The notes under the pieces were generated by a model, which had not been told where the DNA came from, did not search any database, and was given only the letters and a program-made list of their open reading frames with translations. The translations under genes were made by a program, and so were the position numbers. From Chamaecyparis obtusa (lineage: Eukaryota; Streptophyta; Pinopsida; Cupressales; Cupressaceae): DNA of 64,000 bases. The stretch lies in assembly GCA_027943335.1 (NCBI GenBank), contig BSBK01009257.1, forward strand, positions 186,001 to 250,000, written 5' to 3'. Positions 34,835-46,944 of the stretch are shown here, piece after piece (within the stretch, counting starts at the first letter, position 1; each line of letters opens with the position of its first letter).

Positions 34835-35230
34835 GAAATGTCACCTTCATGAAAAGAAATGACACCTACAGCAATTAAATGTCGCCTTCAAACAAAGAAA
34901 TGTCGCGTTCAACAAAAGAAATGTCGCCTACAAACAATCCAGTCACGCCTTCATGAAATTAAATCACGCCTTTGAGGAAAGAAATGACGCCTGTGAACTC
35001 TGTTTTCACGCCTGCATAACTGAGAATTTTCTGTTGTCGGCAACTTCTGTTACATTCCAGAATTCTCTTCTGTCACCTTCTTGTAATTAAATCACGCCTG
35101 TAACAAAAGAAATCACGCCTCTGGTTATTTATCTGTCGCCTTTTGAGGTACAGAATGTCGCCTGTAGGAATTAAATATCGCCTCGACACTTTCCAGCGTC
35201 GCCTATAAGCTGGACAGTGTCGCTTTTGGT
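34835..35230. repeat. Leader array of GTCGCC / CACGCC motifs
   Basis: Some fifteen copies of an A-rich spacer followed by GTCGCCT or CACGCCT (for example AAAGAAATGTCGCCTT) are spaced about 20-30 bp apart. The spacing is irregular, so it is a motif cluster rather than a clean tandem repeat. Confidence 0.7.
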
Positions 35231-35284
35231 TTTTGTCTTGAGTTGCTTAGGACTGGTTTTTTTCATTTCTTTTATTACAGCAAA

Positions 35285-35600
35285 GGTCAAATTCAATCTT
35301 GAATGACATTAAGGAAATGAACTTAGGTCCTAAGTGTCATTGTCAATTTGAAAATCAAACTCAATCTTGAATGCACTAAAAGGAACAAACAACTCTATTC
35401 CCTCATCTGTTTCAGTTTCCAAAGTAAGCAAAACAAATTCAATCTTGAGTGATCTAAGGGATAAAACAAAGCTTTTTCAAAGTTCTTAAATCAACTCGCT
35501 AATCAAATCTTGAATGCACAAAAGGAAAGAACTTGCAAACGTTCAACTCATTTACATTTTGAGGAAAAGAACAAATCAAAATCTAATCACGAGTGTCTTC
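35285..35600. repeat. Leader repeats with TCAATCTTGAATG, 65-78 bp apart
   Basis: The CAATCTT core occurs at 35294, 35362, 35440 and about 35505, each followed by an A-rich GGAA segment. Confidence 0.65.
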
Positions 35601-36042
35601 ATTTCAAAGTTTAAAACATCACTTAATCAAATTTGGGAAAATGAACAAAAACTGCTTGATGTGCATGTAGGAGTTTTTCAATTTTTGCATAATCCTTGTT
35701 AGAGTAAGCAACGTGGAACATTTGAACTTGGACAAGTTCACCTGTTCTGCTTTTAGCGAGGCTTGTCCAAGGAGAAGCGCTTCCTCCTCGGAGAACGACC
35801 TCAAACCGGTATCCCCCCCGGCCGGTATATAAATAAGTGAATACCAAAAGAATCACTTACATCTCCTAATCGCCGGGCGTTCGTGCCAAACACGTGTCTG
35901 GGGATGGTAAATATTCCTCTCCCCCAGCATAATTGGCAAGGCTCTTAAGTGAGTCACGGATGATCAGCATAACCGGGTATGGAGACTCCACGGAACTATT
36001 AAAAACCTGATAAACTAGAGGCTACCCTATCTACATCCGAAA

Positions 36043-36160
36043 GTATCAAAATCCTTGTGCAAGGACCGATTCCAAGGGGTTTACCGGGTCGCCTCAAGAT
36101 TACTCACCATTTGTATTCCCTTCTAGGGGATACCAAGCTGTGGGCAAGCGATTTTGATAC
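36043..36160. other. Leader segment with long-range inverted repeat
   Basis: GTATCAAAATC (36043-36053) pairs exactly with GATTTTGATAC (36150-36160). Inside it lies a small palindrome CCTTGTGCAAGG. The leader RNA could fold here. Confidence 0.5.
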
Positions 36161-36183
36161 TCACCTTCCTTAGGTAGATCTGT

Positions 36184-36606
36184 TTGAGGTGCTTGACAGT
36201 CAAAGACCCCGTGAAAACACTTGTTGAAACATACACTTTCAAAGCTTTGTCAGAGTCAGTTGCCTTTGTTTGTATCCCGCAGGGTTGCTTTGTCCCTTGC
36301 GGAGATTGCTTTGACTTTAACTTTTGCCATTGGAAACCTTTGCCTCAAAATCAGAAGCCTCTTTTCCAAGTGATGCCCAGCAAGAACAAACATCCTAAAG
36401 CAAAGTTGCCCAAATCCCAAGCCTATCAAGAGCAAAAAGTTATCCAGAAGAAAACCAAGACCTATCAATCCATTATCCAAGCAACCCAAGCAGAGGAGAA
36501 GTCCCAAACCAGACTTGAGAACATTTCCCATAACGCCCGCATCAAACAGTTTGCCTTCCGTTTCCGAGTTAACCATCACTTTGTCAACCTTGAGCCAGAA
36601 GATTAG
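36184..36606 (+). CDS. Possible small leader ORF of element D (140 codons)
   Basis: An uninterrupted frame lies upstream of gag in another phase, with a basic middle (KAKLPKSQAYQEQK) and no known domain. Some Tat/Ogre elements carry an extra ORF before gag, but I see no similarity that proves this is one. It may be chance. Confidence 0.25.
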   Translation: MRCLTVKDPVKTLVETYTFKALSESVAFVCIPQGCFVPCGDCFDFNFCHWKPLPQNQKPLFQVMPSKNKHPKAKLPKSQAYQEQKVIQKKTKTYQSIIQATQAEEKSQTRLENISHNARIKQFAFRFRVNHHFVNLEPED

Positions 36607-37218
36607 CCAAATCCTTGTTCATGTCTTGTTCCATCTTCAGATCTTGAAATCTTGTCTCAAACAGCCGTGCATCTTAGTTTCATCCTAGTTTCATCCTTTG
36701 CATCAGCATCAAAACCTTATTTGCATTTCAAAACATCATAAAGTGCATTCATCTTCCTACCAGCATTCTAGAATCAATCCTTGTCATTTGCATTATCCCT
36801 TTAGATAGAAGCATTGTCCCTTCACCCCTCAATACCTTTTTCACCAGCATCCCCCCATCAGCTTTCCATATCTTTCCAGCAGATCCACCATCCTTTGTCC
36901 CAAATCCAGAGATCCACCAACACTTAGTGTTCTACCTTTTGAGTGGTTCCTATCCCATATCCAAGATCAGAGACCATCATCCTCTTTTTTGGCACAACGT
37001 GTTGTCATAAAGAAATCAAACCTTGTCCTTGCATAGCCATCATCTCGAGCAAGAGATTGGAGTGTATTGATAAGAAACTTGTTTACCGAAGATCATCAGT
37101 CTATCTTAGGTTAACCCCATCATATCTCTGATCCTCCATTTGGGAAAAATAGCAGCTCATTTGTTGACCACTCAGTAATCTTTCACCAACTTTCCACCAG
37201 CAACCTATCTTTCCTCCA

Positions 37219-37316
37219 CCATCTTGATCCATATCTGTTCCATCCAAGCTTCCATCATTGCCATCTTGATCCATATCTGTTCCATCCAAGCTTCCATCAT
37301 TGCCATCTTGATCCAT
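37219..37316. repeat. 42-bp tandem repeat, 2.3 copies
   Basis: A CCATCTTGATCCATATCTG unit runs 37219-37260, again at 37261-37302, and partly at 37303-37316. Confidence 0.95.
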
Positions 37317-39099
37317 CTTTGCATTTGCATCTTAGAAGTCATCATCTTTAGAAGTTCATCAACTTTGCATCCATCAACATCTTTTAGCCAAACATCTTGC
37401 ATCCATTTAGCACTTGCATCTCCATGCCTGTTGAGACCAAATCTCGGAAAAGAAGAAGCATGAATCCTTATCCACCAACAACCTCATCCGATCCCAACCT
37501 TTTCACCAACGCCATGATGACCTACAATCCCCACATCCAAGCCAGTAACCCATGTGAAGATCCAAACATCCCTTCATCCCCGTTGGCAAACCAAGCATTT
37601 GCAAATCCTCCAGAAAGCCCACTAGCAACCAATGCCCTTGTACCACAACATCAGCAGAGCATGTTTGTTCACTACCTGCCAGAAAGTACCTCCATCCCAC
37701 CATCTCTCTATCCACGCATCCCCATCAAAACTATCCAAGTTCCAGCACAAGCGTATTCTCCGTTTGTCCAATCATTTCCCGATCCTATCATGCAAACATC
37801 CCAAGAGCTTTCCACCATTCCCCTTTTCTTGCAAGGAAGCCTCACCAGTCTCGTAACACAAGCTGCAGCACCATCTGCTCCATCTCATACCCCTTTTGCT
37901 TCATCATCTGCTATGGCTGCCCAAGCTCAAATCCAACACTTAACCCAAATTTAGCTTCCACCTCTCACACAAGCTTTTACACCGCCGCCATCCGCAAGTC
38001 AAGCAACGCCTTTCACCATCAAAGGGGCACCGTCACCCTTCACCCCCCAAGCACCCATACCTTCTTCTTTGGGGTTAGCGCAATCGCTCCCCATTCCAAC
38101 CTCATCTTTCTCTTGGGTGTTTCCTTCATTTTCCTCCTCACAAGCATCCGCTCAACCACAACCCCAACAAGCTCCTTTCTCTCAACCATCATTCGTGTCC
38201 CAAGCTCCCGTTGCTCCTACCATTCCATCATCCGCTGTAGTGCACCCTAACACAAGCTCTCAATGGGGCTTTACACAAGAAGAAATGAAGGCATGGGGGA
38301 TTCCATCTCAATCCCCTACATCTATGGTTGTAAATCAACAAACCGCCTTCACCCAAGCAGCACAGCAGCAACTACCCCAACCACCACCGGCTTCAAGCTA
38401 TTCATCCCAAATCTCAAATACCTTCCAGCAAGTTCCACCACCTCAACAGCCAACTTTCTCCAGCTATCTTACCCCATCACCTTTTGCTTCTAGCTTTCCC
38501 ACATCTGTTCCACCTCTAAGTAACGCAGACATGCACCCAGCTTATATCAGCCAAATCCAAAGCCAACCTCAGCAACTACCACCATCATACCCACAAGCAG
38601 CATCATTCCAACAGCCTCCCCCACAGCAACCACATGTCCCCTTTCAGCAAACACCCATCATTCCTCCACAACAGCAAGTCCCTTGCTATCAGCCTCAGCA
38701 ACAAATCCCTATCATCCCCCAGCAACAATAAGTTCCCACCCATCAGTTACAACAACAAGTTCCAAACGTCCAATATCAGCAAGCAGTCCCACAACAACCG
38801 CCAGTTCAACAATAGCAAGTAGCCCAACAACATCAAGCGGTCCCATATCAATATCCCCCTATGCCACACCAGCAATATCCCCAACAACCATTGCCCCAAA
38901 ATCAGTTCCAACCCATTTATCCATAGCAAGCACCATATCCAGTTCCACAGCTTCCATCACAAGCAGAAGTTCCAGTTCCCTCGCCACTCAATGCTGAGTG
39001 GGAAGCAATGAAAAATGCTCTAAAAGAGCTACAAAGTGGAACAGAGAATAAAACATACAAGTTCGAAGAGGTGTGCTCATATCCCTTCGATCGGTCCAT

Positions 39100-39610
39100 A
39101 GCAACTATCCCTTTCCCCAAGCATTTTGAGATGCCCAAGTTTGACAAGTATCGGGGGAAAGGAGATCCAGTAAATCATATCAAAGAGTTCTACATGGCGT
39201 GCCAAGAAGTGGCTTACAGTGATAACTATCTCCTGCGCCTGTTTCCCAAAAGCTTGGGAGGAACTGCTATTGAGTGGTTTTACAAAATACCACATGGGAT
39301 AATAAAAACCTTTGCTGAACTCTCTGAGAAGTTCATCACACACTATGCCCATAATGTGGAGAATGAGTTGTCCTTGCTAGACCTATGCAACTCAAAGCAG
39401 AAAGACGGAGAAAGCCTTGCAGAATACTTGCAAAGATGGCAGAATCTTACAACTAGGTTATCATATCAGCCGCCAGAGAAGCATCTAACAAAGATCTTCA
39501 TTGATAACCTGCATCCAAAGCTATCCCATCACATGCGAATGAACTGTCTCCAGACATACCAAGACATCAAGAGCAAGGGCATAGGCATCGAGAAAGCTCT
39601 CCTAGACGAA
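39100..39610 (+). other. Gag capsid (retrotransposon gag) domain of element D
   Basis: The segment from FEMPKFDKYRGKGDPVNHI through AIEWFYKIP to LAEYLQRWQNLTTRL matches the conserved gag domain of plant gypsy elements (YRG-GDP start, W-Y core, Y--RW end). It forms the virus-like particle shell. No stop lies inside it. A Gln/Pro-rich linker with two TAG codons follows. Confidence 0.8.
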
Positions 39611-40107
39611 GGCACTATTCGTCACTTCAAGGATGATTCCAAGAACAAACCCAATAATGATAAATCTCGTTACTGGAATCGTAACAAAAATGTTGTTATA
39701 GATGGAGCCACTGACACTAAAAATGTACAATTCGTTGTGGCTAGTCCTACACCAGCTCAAACATACCAACCGCCACAAGCGCCCATCTATCAGCAACCAC
39801 CAGCTCCCGCATATCAAGCACCTATTTATCAGTAGCCTCCTCAAGCTCATCAACCACCTGTGCAATAGTATCAGCAGCAATACCAACAGCAACAGCCAGC
39901 ACGTCAAGGCAATCCTGTTAACATAGTTAACGTTGCCCCAAGGCAGAATAAGCCCAACAATCAGAACAATCCAAAGAGGACTTTCACACCTTTGGGTGAG
40001 CCTCTGGATCAGATCTTTTATCGGCTAGCCAAGGCAAATATGATCACATATCCGCCCATCCCACAGAAAGATGACAACGCACCAAAGTCTGATTGGTATA
40101 AAGAACA

Positions 40108-40170
40108 TGAATACTGTGATTACCATCGTGTGAAGGGGCACACAACATTGAAGTGCATGCGGCTTAAGCA
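40108..40170 (+). other. CCHC-variant zinc knuckle of element D Gag
   Basis: The residues read CDYHRVKGHTTLKC, a Cys-x2-His-x4-Gly-His-x4-Cys form usual in Tat nucleocapsids. It would bind genomic RNA. Confidence 0.7.
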
Positions 40171-40839
40171 CTACATCCAGGATCTCATCGATCGCAAGGA
40201 AATCTAGGTCGATGCACCAACTCAAGCTTCACCCAATGCCGGTTTGCAAATATATCAAAATGTGTTCCCTCAACACGATACCGGGAAGAATCAAGCCAAC
40301 ACCAATCAGTCCCAAAATCGTGGCAAAGGCAAGCAAGAAGATCACACAGCGGCCTACATCAACTATGACAAGTATGTCGGATGCATAACTCAAATTGAGC
40401 CCATCCAAGATGAGCCCACCATCAATACCATCCACGTCAGAGGGCCGGATCGACAATGTGCTGCAACTACCCGCAGTGGTAGGATAACTGTTGCCGGTGC
40501 TCCTCCGAGGTCAACTGCTCCTCCAAGGCCAACATCTACTGCATCCACAGCACAGTCTAACACCAGGCCAGCATCAAATGCATGCGCAACACAACATAAT
40601 GCACCAAGAGCACAATACAATATCATAGAGCATCTTGGGAACATGCCAGCCCAAATATCTATCTTGGATTTGCTCCGCACATCACCCATTCATCAGGAGA
40701 TCCTGGACAAAGCTCTAAAAGAAGGCCATGTCCCCACGGACATTAACACAACTCAGTTTGAAACTCTTGTGGGACACCTATCAGCAGCATGTGCCTTATC
40801 CTTCAAAGAATCTGATATACCAAATGTCACTCCTGACCA

Positions 40840-41180
40840 TACTCTCCCTCTCCGCATTGCTGTCATGGTCAGAGATTTCGCCATCAAACGAGTTCTAGTG
40901 GATAATGGCTCAGCCCTCAACTTGTGCACATTAAAATTCATCAAGAAGATCGGGTTCACGGAGGCCGACATACAACATGAGCAAATCACTATCAAAGCAT
41001 ATGACAACTTGGAGCGTACCTCTGAAGGTACTATAACTTTGCCTATCCAGCTAGGCCCAGCAACGCAAGATACTCTCTGCCACGTTGTTGATCTTGACCT
41101 ACCGTTCAATATCCTCCTCGGTCGTCCATGGATCCATTCCATTAAGGCTGTACCATCTACTTACCATCAGTGCATCAAGT
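40840..41180 (+). other. Retropepsin domain of element D
   Basis: VDNGSALNLC carries the catalytic Asp at 40901, and ILLGRPWIHS lies about 70 residues later. The same Asn-for-Thr/Ser change is present in the old Tat copy at 622-1575, so it is lineage-typical. Confidence 0.8.
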
Positions 41181-42549
41181 TTTCACATCAAGGCACTGAG
41201 GTTACCATCCACGCTGACCCTAACCCCTTGGCATACTGCCTTGCGATGGAAACATCTTTCCCTCATTCTACTCATTGTCCTGGAACCGATATTGGTACTT
41301 CTATTGCTAGCTCATCCCGATCCCATCGCGATCCAGAGACCATCCTCTCTTCCACCTTATCATCCGTCAAGATCAACAACCAAGGTTGTGGCAAATACAG
41401 CCTCAGTGATGCATTTGCTGTAGGAGCTCTTCCACGTGATCCACATACTCAAGGGCGCCCAGGTTGTCAAAACAAGCCTGCTGAGGAACATTATAAGCTC
41501 AAGCAAATCGGAAACATGACTTTTGAGTCTCATGGTACCATCAACAGCAAAGAAATGGATCTAGATATTAACAAATGGTTATACAAAGATCCCCCATCAC
41601 GTGACACACAACTTCTTGAGTACTTCAAAGAGAAATATCCAATCCCCTACAAGAATGTCACAGAACAATACAACTATCAAGGTGGTGGTCTAGTACCACA
41701 AGAGGACGGAAATTTGTTTCCTATCATACCATCCCAAAATCCAGAATAGCAAGGACTTGGCTTTAATACCCCTCGCCTGCTTGAACAAGAGCCCAATACC
41801 ACAACTGCGGACACTAACATGACCAACGTGAACTTTTCGAATAGCCAGGATGACCTCGTGGAAATCGAAGACATCCCCGAAGAGAAAGATATCCGATCCT
41901 ACGATGATATCTTTGCCGACGACACCCTCCTGGGGACTTCTGTCCTCCAACAACTCTCCATTAACCTCATAGATCTTCCCCTCACAAACCCCGACCTCAT
42001 AGATTGGGACCAACCAAGCATCACACACATCGACGAGTTCCAAAGCACACAAGCACTCCTAGAATTCATGGGGGCATCAGGTCCAGCAAGCAATCAGGAT
42101 CCAACATCAACCTCTGTCTATCAGCTTCACCCAAAAGGATATTTTGGGGAAGAGGCAAGCTTTAGTCGCAAAAATGAAATAGCAAGAGAACATCATGAGT
42201 CTTTATGTGAAAACCCCCTTGGGGCACATTCTGATTCCAAAATAGTAAAAACAAAGGGCGTATCTTCTAGTGAAAACCTGGCAATTCAGGCGCTAGAAGA
42301 TGAAGCCTTGCCTCTTCCCCCTATCCAAGATTATAGACCAGAGCAGTCGCCGATCATCATAGAGGAGACCAAGCCAATCAACTTGGGAATAGAAGAATGT
42401 CCAAGGATCACCTACATTGCAGTCAACCTAACAGAAGGAGAAGAAATCGCTCTCAGTGCCTTGCTCAAGGAATCCATCATCAACTTTGCATGGTCATACG
42501 CCCACATGCCTGGGCTTGATCCAAACCTTGTTGTTCATCATCTATCAGT

Positions 42550-43360
42550 AGATCCAAACGTCAAGCCAGTGAAGCAGAAGCTAAGGAAAATGCATCCAAA
42601 GGTAGCATTACTAGTTAAAGCAGAGCTTGAGAAGCTCCTCCAAGCTAAGATCATCAGAGCAATAGATTATTCAGAGTGGATCTCTAACATGGTGCCAGTC
42701 ACAAAGCCTTCTGGCGACATCAGAATCTGTACTGATTTTAGGGACTTGAACAAGGCATGTCCTAAGGATGACTTCCCATTGCCAAACATAGACATGCTTG
42801 TAGACCTCATAGCGGGTCACGAAATGCTATCACTCATGGATGGCTTTTCAGGCTACAATCAGATTCATATAGCATAAGCAGATCAACATAAAACAGCATT
42901 CACAACCCCATGGGGTACCTTCTGCTACAACATGATGCCATTTGGGCTAAAGAATGCAGGAGCAACATATCAGCGAGCAATGACAGTGATCTTCCATGAC
43001 ATGATCCACAAGATCCTTGAAGACTATGTGGATGATATCCTTGCAAAATCCAAAACAAGAGATGAGCACCTCAACATCCTAGAGCGTGTATTTGATCGTC
43101 TGAATCATTATGGCTTAAAGTTAAATCCTAAGAAATGTGTCTTTGGCGTAACATCTGGCAAGCTTCTAGGCTTCATCGTCTCTAGACGAGGCATAGAGAT
43201 CGATCCTAAAAAGGTAAAAGCAATAATAGAGATGCCTCCACCAAGAAATCTCAAACAGCTCAGAAGCCTACAGGGCAAGCTTCAATCAGTTCGGCGTTTC
43301 ATCTCGCAACTAGCAGACAAGTGCCAACCCTTCTCACATCTCTTATGCAAAGACACCAAC
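42550..43360 (+). other. Reverse transcriptase domain of element D
   Basis: The blocks CTDFRDLNKACPKDDFPLPN, LMDGFSGYNQI, MPFGLKNAGATYQRA and YVDD (about 43024-43035) are all present. A TAA at 42875 lies between the GYNQI and KTAF blocks, so a full enzyme needs readthrough or help in trans. Confidence 0.9.
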
Positions 43361-43379
43361 TTCAAGTGGGATCCCATAT

Positions 43380-44300
43380 GTCAAAGAAGCTTTGATAAGC
43401 TCAAGGAGTATCTAGCTAATGCTCCAATCCTAGTACCACCGGTTTCAGGATGCCCACTCATCCTTTACATCTCAACAACAGCTACAGCACTAGGGGCACT
43501 CCTAGCACAGCATGATGATGAAAATAGAGAACGAGCTATCTACTACATCAGTCGCACTCTTGTGGGCTATGAGCTTAACTATTCACCCATGGAGAAAGCA
43601 TGCCTAGCAGTGGTCTTTGCCACTCAAAAACTTAGACATTACATGCTTAGCCACACAATCAAGCTCATATCAAAGGTGGACCCTCTTAAGTATCTGTTAT
43701 CAAAGACAACCCTCATAGGCCGTATGGCAAAATGGGTCATGTTACTCAGCAAATTTGACATTCAGTATGTAGATCGCAAAGCAATCAAAGGGCAAGTCAT
43801 TGCCGATCAACTAGCAGAAGCACCACTGGTGGATGCCTATCCACTAATCATGGAATTCCCCGATGAACATTTATGCATGATTGAAGAGCAGCCCATGTGG
43901 AAACTATACTTTGATGGTTCCAACACATCCCATAGCTCTGGGGCAGGAATCCTATTCGTCACACCTCAAGGTGACTATATTCCAAAATCATTCAAGTTGG
44001 GATTCCCCTGTACCAACAATATTGCAGAATATGAGGCACTCATCTTAGGTCTCAAAACAGCTATCCAATGGAACATCACAGAATTACAAGTATTTGGAGA
44101 TTCACAGCTCATTATCAAGCAAGTCCTTGATGAGTATCAGATAAAGGACGACAAATTGCTACCCTACAAGCAACTGGTGGATAAACTGAAAGAGCATTTC
44201 CTACATCTACAATTCAATCAGATCCCAAGGCTTCAAAACAAAGCAGCAGATGCAATGGCAACCATCGGATCCTTATTGGAAATACCACGAGACGCATCAC
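43380..44300 (+). other. Degenerate RNase H, tether and archaeal-type RNase H of element D
   Basis: The first RNase H has LYIST where the first Asp belongs, so it is inactive. The second has YFDGS, EYEAL, GDSQL and AADAMA, a full acidic set. This dual arrangement defines the Tat lineage. Confidence 0.85.
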
Positions 44301-44579
44301 AGTATGAATTTCTAGTCGAGCAGCTACATTCACCAGCTTATGAGAATGCCGATGCAGACATGGTGTGTGTCTTGGTTGGTCCCCAATCCCCATGGTACCA
44401 CGAAATCCATGCATATCTAAAAAATGGTATCATATCTCCCCATCTCACCAATAACCAACGCCAAAACCTTATTCGCAGAGCTTCCCGCTACACTCTTGTA
44501 GCCAACACCCTATATCGTCGCGGGTATCATAATGTCCTATCTAGATGTTTAGACTCAAACGAGGCCGTCCTGGCCTTAC

Positions 44580-45592
44580 AAGAAGTTCACGCTGGAATTT
44601 GCGGTGCCCACACGAGTGGCATGGTTCTAGGAAAGCAGCTGCTTAGAGTTGGATATTATTGGCCAACAATGGAACATGATGCGTGTGAATTTGTCAAGAA
44701 ATGTCTCCCATGTCAACAGCATGCCAATTTGATACATGCACCAGCACATGATCTACAGCCTATTGCACCACTGTGGCCTTTTTCATGTTGGGGCCTCGAC
44801 CTCGTTGGCTTGATCACCCCCCTCTCTTCGGATGGACACAAGTATATCATAACAGCCACAGAGTATTTTACCAAATGGGTTGAAGCGATTCCGCTCACCC
44901 TTACTACTGGCATCCAAATATCCAAGTTCATCCTCTACCACATCATTTGCCGCTTCGGCATACCATCTACCATTTTCACAGACCATGGCACACCTTTTGA
45001 AAACCAGCATGTGGATGATCTATGTGCCAGACTCCACATCCATCACCGTTTCTCCAGTCCATATTTCCCTCAAGGAAATGGCCAAGCTGAGGCAACCAAC
45101 AAAACTATCTTGAAAATCCTCAAGAAGGTTGTCAATGATTCTGGTCGTGACTGGCACCTCCAAATTAATCCCGCCCTCTGGGCTTATCGCACTTCTTATC
45201 GCACTCCCACAGGCACCACCCCATACTCCCTTGTATATGGTGCCGAAGCTGTTCTACCAATCGAGGTTGAGCTCCCATCATTGCGCATCTCCATGAAGAA
45301 CTATACAACTGATGAAGACTATCGTGTGGCCCGGCTCACACAACTAGATCTGCTAGATGAAAAGAGACAGCAAGCTTACGATCACCTGGTGGCATACCAG
45401 AATCGACTCAAAAGGAGTTATAACAAAAAGGTCCATCCTAGACAATTCCAGGTCGGTGACATGGTCCTTAAAGAAAATCAGAAGGTCCTAGCAAATAGAG
45501 AAAAGAAAGGCAAGTTTGAGCCTACTTGGTTGGGCCCCTATGTTGTCACCGCATCCTTCGGCTCGGGAGCCTATCAGCTATCAACACCATAA
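44580..45592 (+). other. Integrase domain of element D
   Basis: An HHCC zinc-binding region ends in CLPCQQH. The catalytic core has Asp 44798 (GLDLVG), Asp 44981 (TDHG) and Glu 45089 (NGQAEA), the last two 35 residues apart. The catalytic set is intact, unlike the copy at 3759-5094. The C-terminal GKFEPTWLGPYVV motif follows; there is no chromodomain. Confidence 0.9.
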
Positions 45593-46944
45593 GGTGAGCC
45601 CTTGAATGATCCTATCAACATCATCCATCTGAAGAGGTTCTATGCCTGAACCTGATCCTGCATATATCAGAAAATCCAAAAACATTCAAAAAAGCAAAAA
45701 AGTAAAAAAAGAAAAGAGAAAGAGAAAATAATCGTCCAACGGTGAAAACTCGACAATTCAAGCGCCTTGGACAAGTATGTTGGTGAAAACCTGGTAAACA
45801 GGCACCAACATAGTAAACTGAGCTATTTATCTATTCAGTTGTCCTTTCAGCTTCCATCTTCCTCCAACCCATCTGCAATCCATATCCTATTCCAAAGCTT
45901 TGTACCATATCTTGTACCATATCCCTTTCCCTTTTCTGTACAGCGCAATCCTCCCTGTATTTATCCTTCTCGTCTCTGTCCTAGTGAGAGTCCCGCTGAG
46001 TGTGATCTTCCTATCCCCAATCCTGAGCTTCTGTACATATCCCTTGTGCATATCGTTCCTCCTTGTTGTACATAACCTTTGTCCGTCCTGCAGCAGCATT
46101 TGATCAAATATCTTGTCCCATCCCTAGCCTCAGAAAATTTGTAGTCCCACTCGGGCCTTGTGCTTCAGCAACATCAATTGTCGACTTATCTTTGCTCATC
46201 CTGATTATTCCTTGAACTTCAGCTTTTGCCAGCAAACAACTACACTTATTCTCTCACCAACCCCTGGGTCCTTGAGGATATATCGTTCCTCCTGTCCGAC
46301 CTAATCTTCCATCCTGGTCCTTGAGGATATATCGTTCCTCCTGTCTGACCAATCTTCCCACCATCAATCAAACCTAATCTCTCTCCTTGGCAAAGGATGT
46401 CTTTTTGGAGTTATCATTTTGATCTTGGATTTTTATCCTTTGGGTCTTGTTAATCTTTTTGGCTTCTCATTATCCCACCAGGGTCACCACGATTCATTAT
46501 ATCACGGTGTGCTGCGTGTGCGGATTATCTGGGGCAAGGTCTTTTGATCTTTCGCTTCTGCCTGTGAGTCAGTTGTGTGTTTGTGGTTCCTTTAGCATCG
46601 GTTCCACCATGTCGCCTCTGTGCTTCATGTGTGATGTTGGGGCAACCCTGTGTGTTTGTTTAGCGTCAGTCCTCGTCAGTCCTCTGCAACGCTGGTGACA
46701 AGGCCTCGTGATCCCAGTATCCTTGGCAGGTCTCTAGCATTGCGATATTAAATCTAGGTTGTGCACTCCCGTTTGCACTTGGAGCTATCTGGTCCCTTGC
46801 ATTTATCATATAGATTAATCTTGCATCTTTGCATACAGCTGCATCTTGCATCTTGCATTTCCATCTCATCTTGCATATCATCCATATTTGTTCTTAGAAG
46901 TGAGGTTATTTATCTCCCCTTTCTTCCTAGGCCTTTCCTTCCTC

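Larger units (their letters stand above)
37424..45649 (+). pseudogene. Gag-Pol polyprotein of element D, one frame with ten in-frame stops
   Basis: From ATG 37424 to TGA 45647, 2,741 codons stay in one frame with no frameshift. Parts: Pro/Gln-rich N-terminus, capsid (39100-39610), zinc knuckle (40115-40165), protease (DNGSA at 40901), reverse transcriptase, dual RNase H, integrase with intact DD35E. In-frame stops: TAG 37952, TAA 38729, TAG 38813, TAG 38924, TAG 39833, TAG 39866, TAG 40205, TAG 41747, TAA 42875, TAA 45590; no TGA. Most fall in Gln-rich context, consistent with CAG/CAA turned to TAG/TAA. Pieces between stops reach 886 codons (42932-45592). Confidence 0.9.

Noticed and set aside
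37101..37463. Both-strand frames over the 42-bp repeat
   Set aside because: Frames exist because the repeat length is a multiple of three; the gag start lies at 37424.
39602..41142. Minus-strand frames of 100-130 codons across element D gag-pol
   Set aside because: Shadows of the plus-strand polyprotein, without domains of their own.
38813..41749. TAG CAA contexts (38813, 38924, 41747) resembling the tobamovirus readthrough signal
   Set aside because: The six bases after TAG do not fit the CAR-YYA rule at any of the three sites, and ten stops are too many for one regulated readthrough. Kept only as an option under the stop-codon finding.
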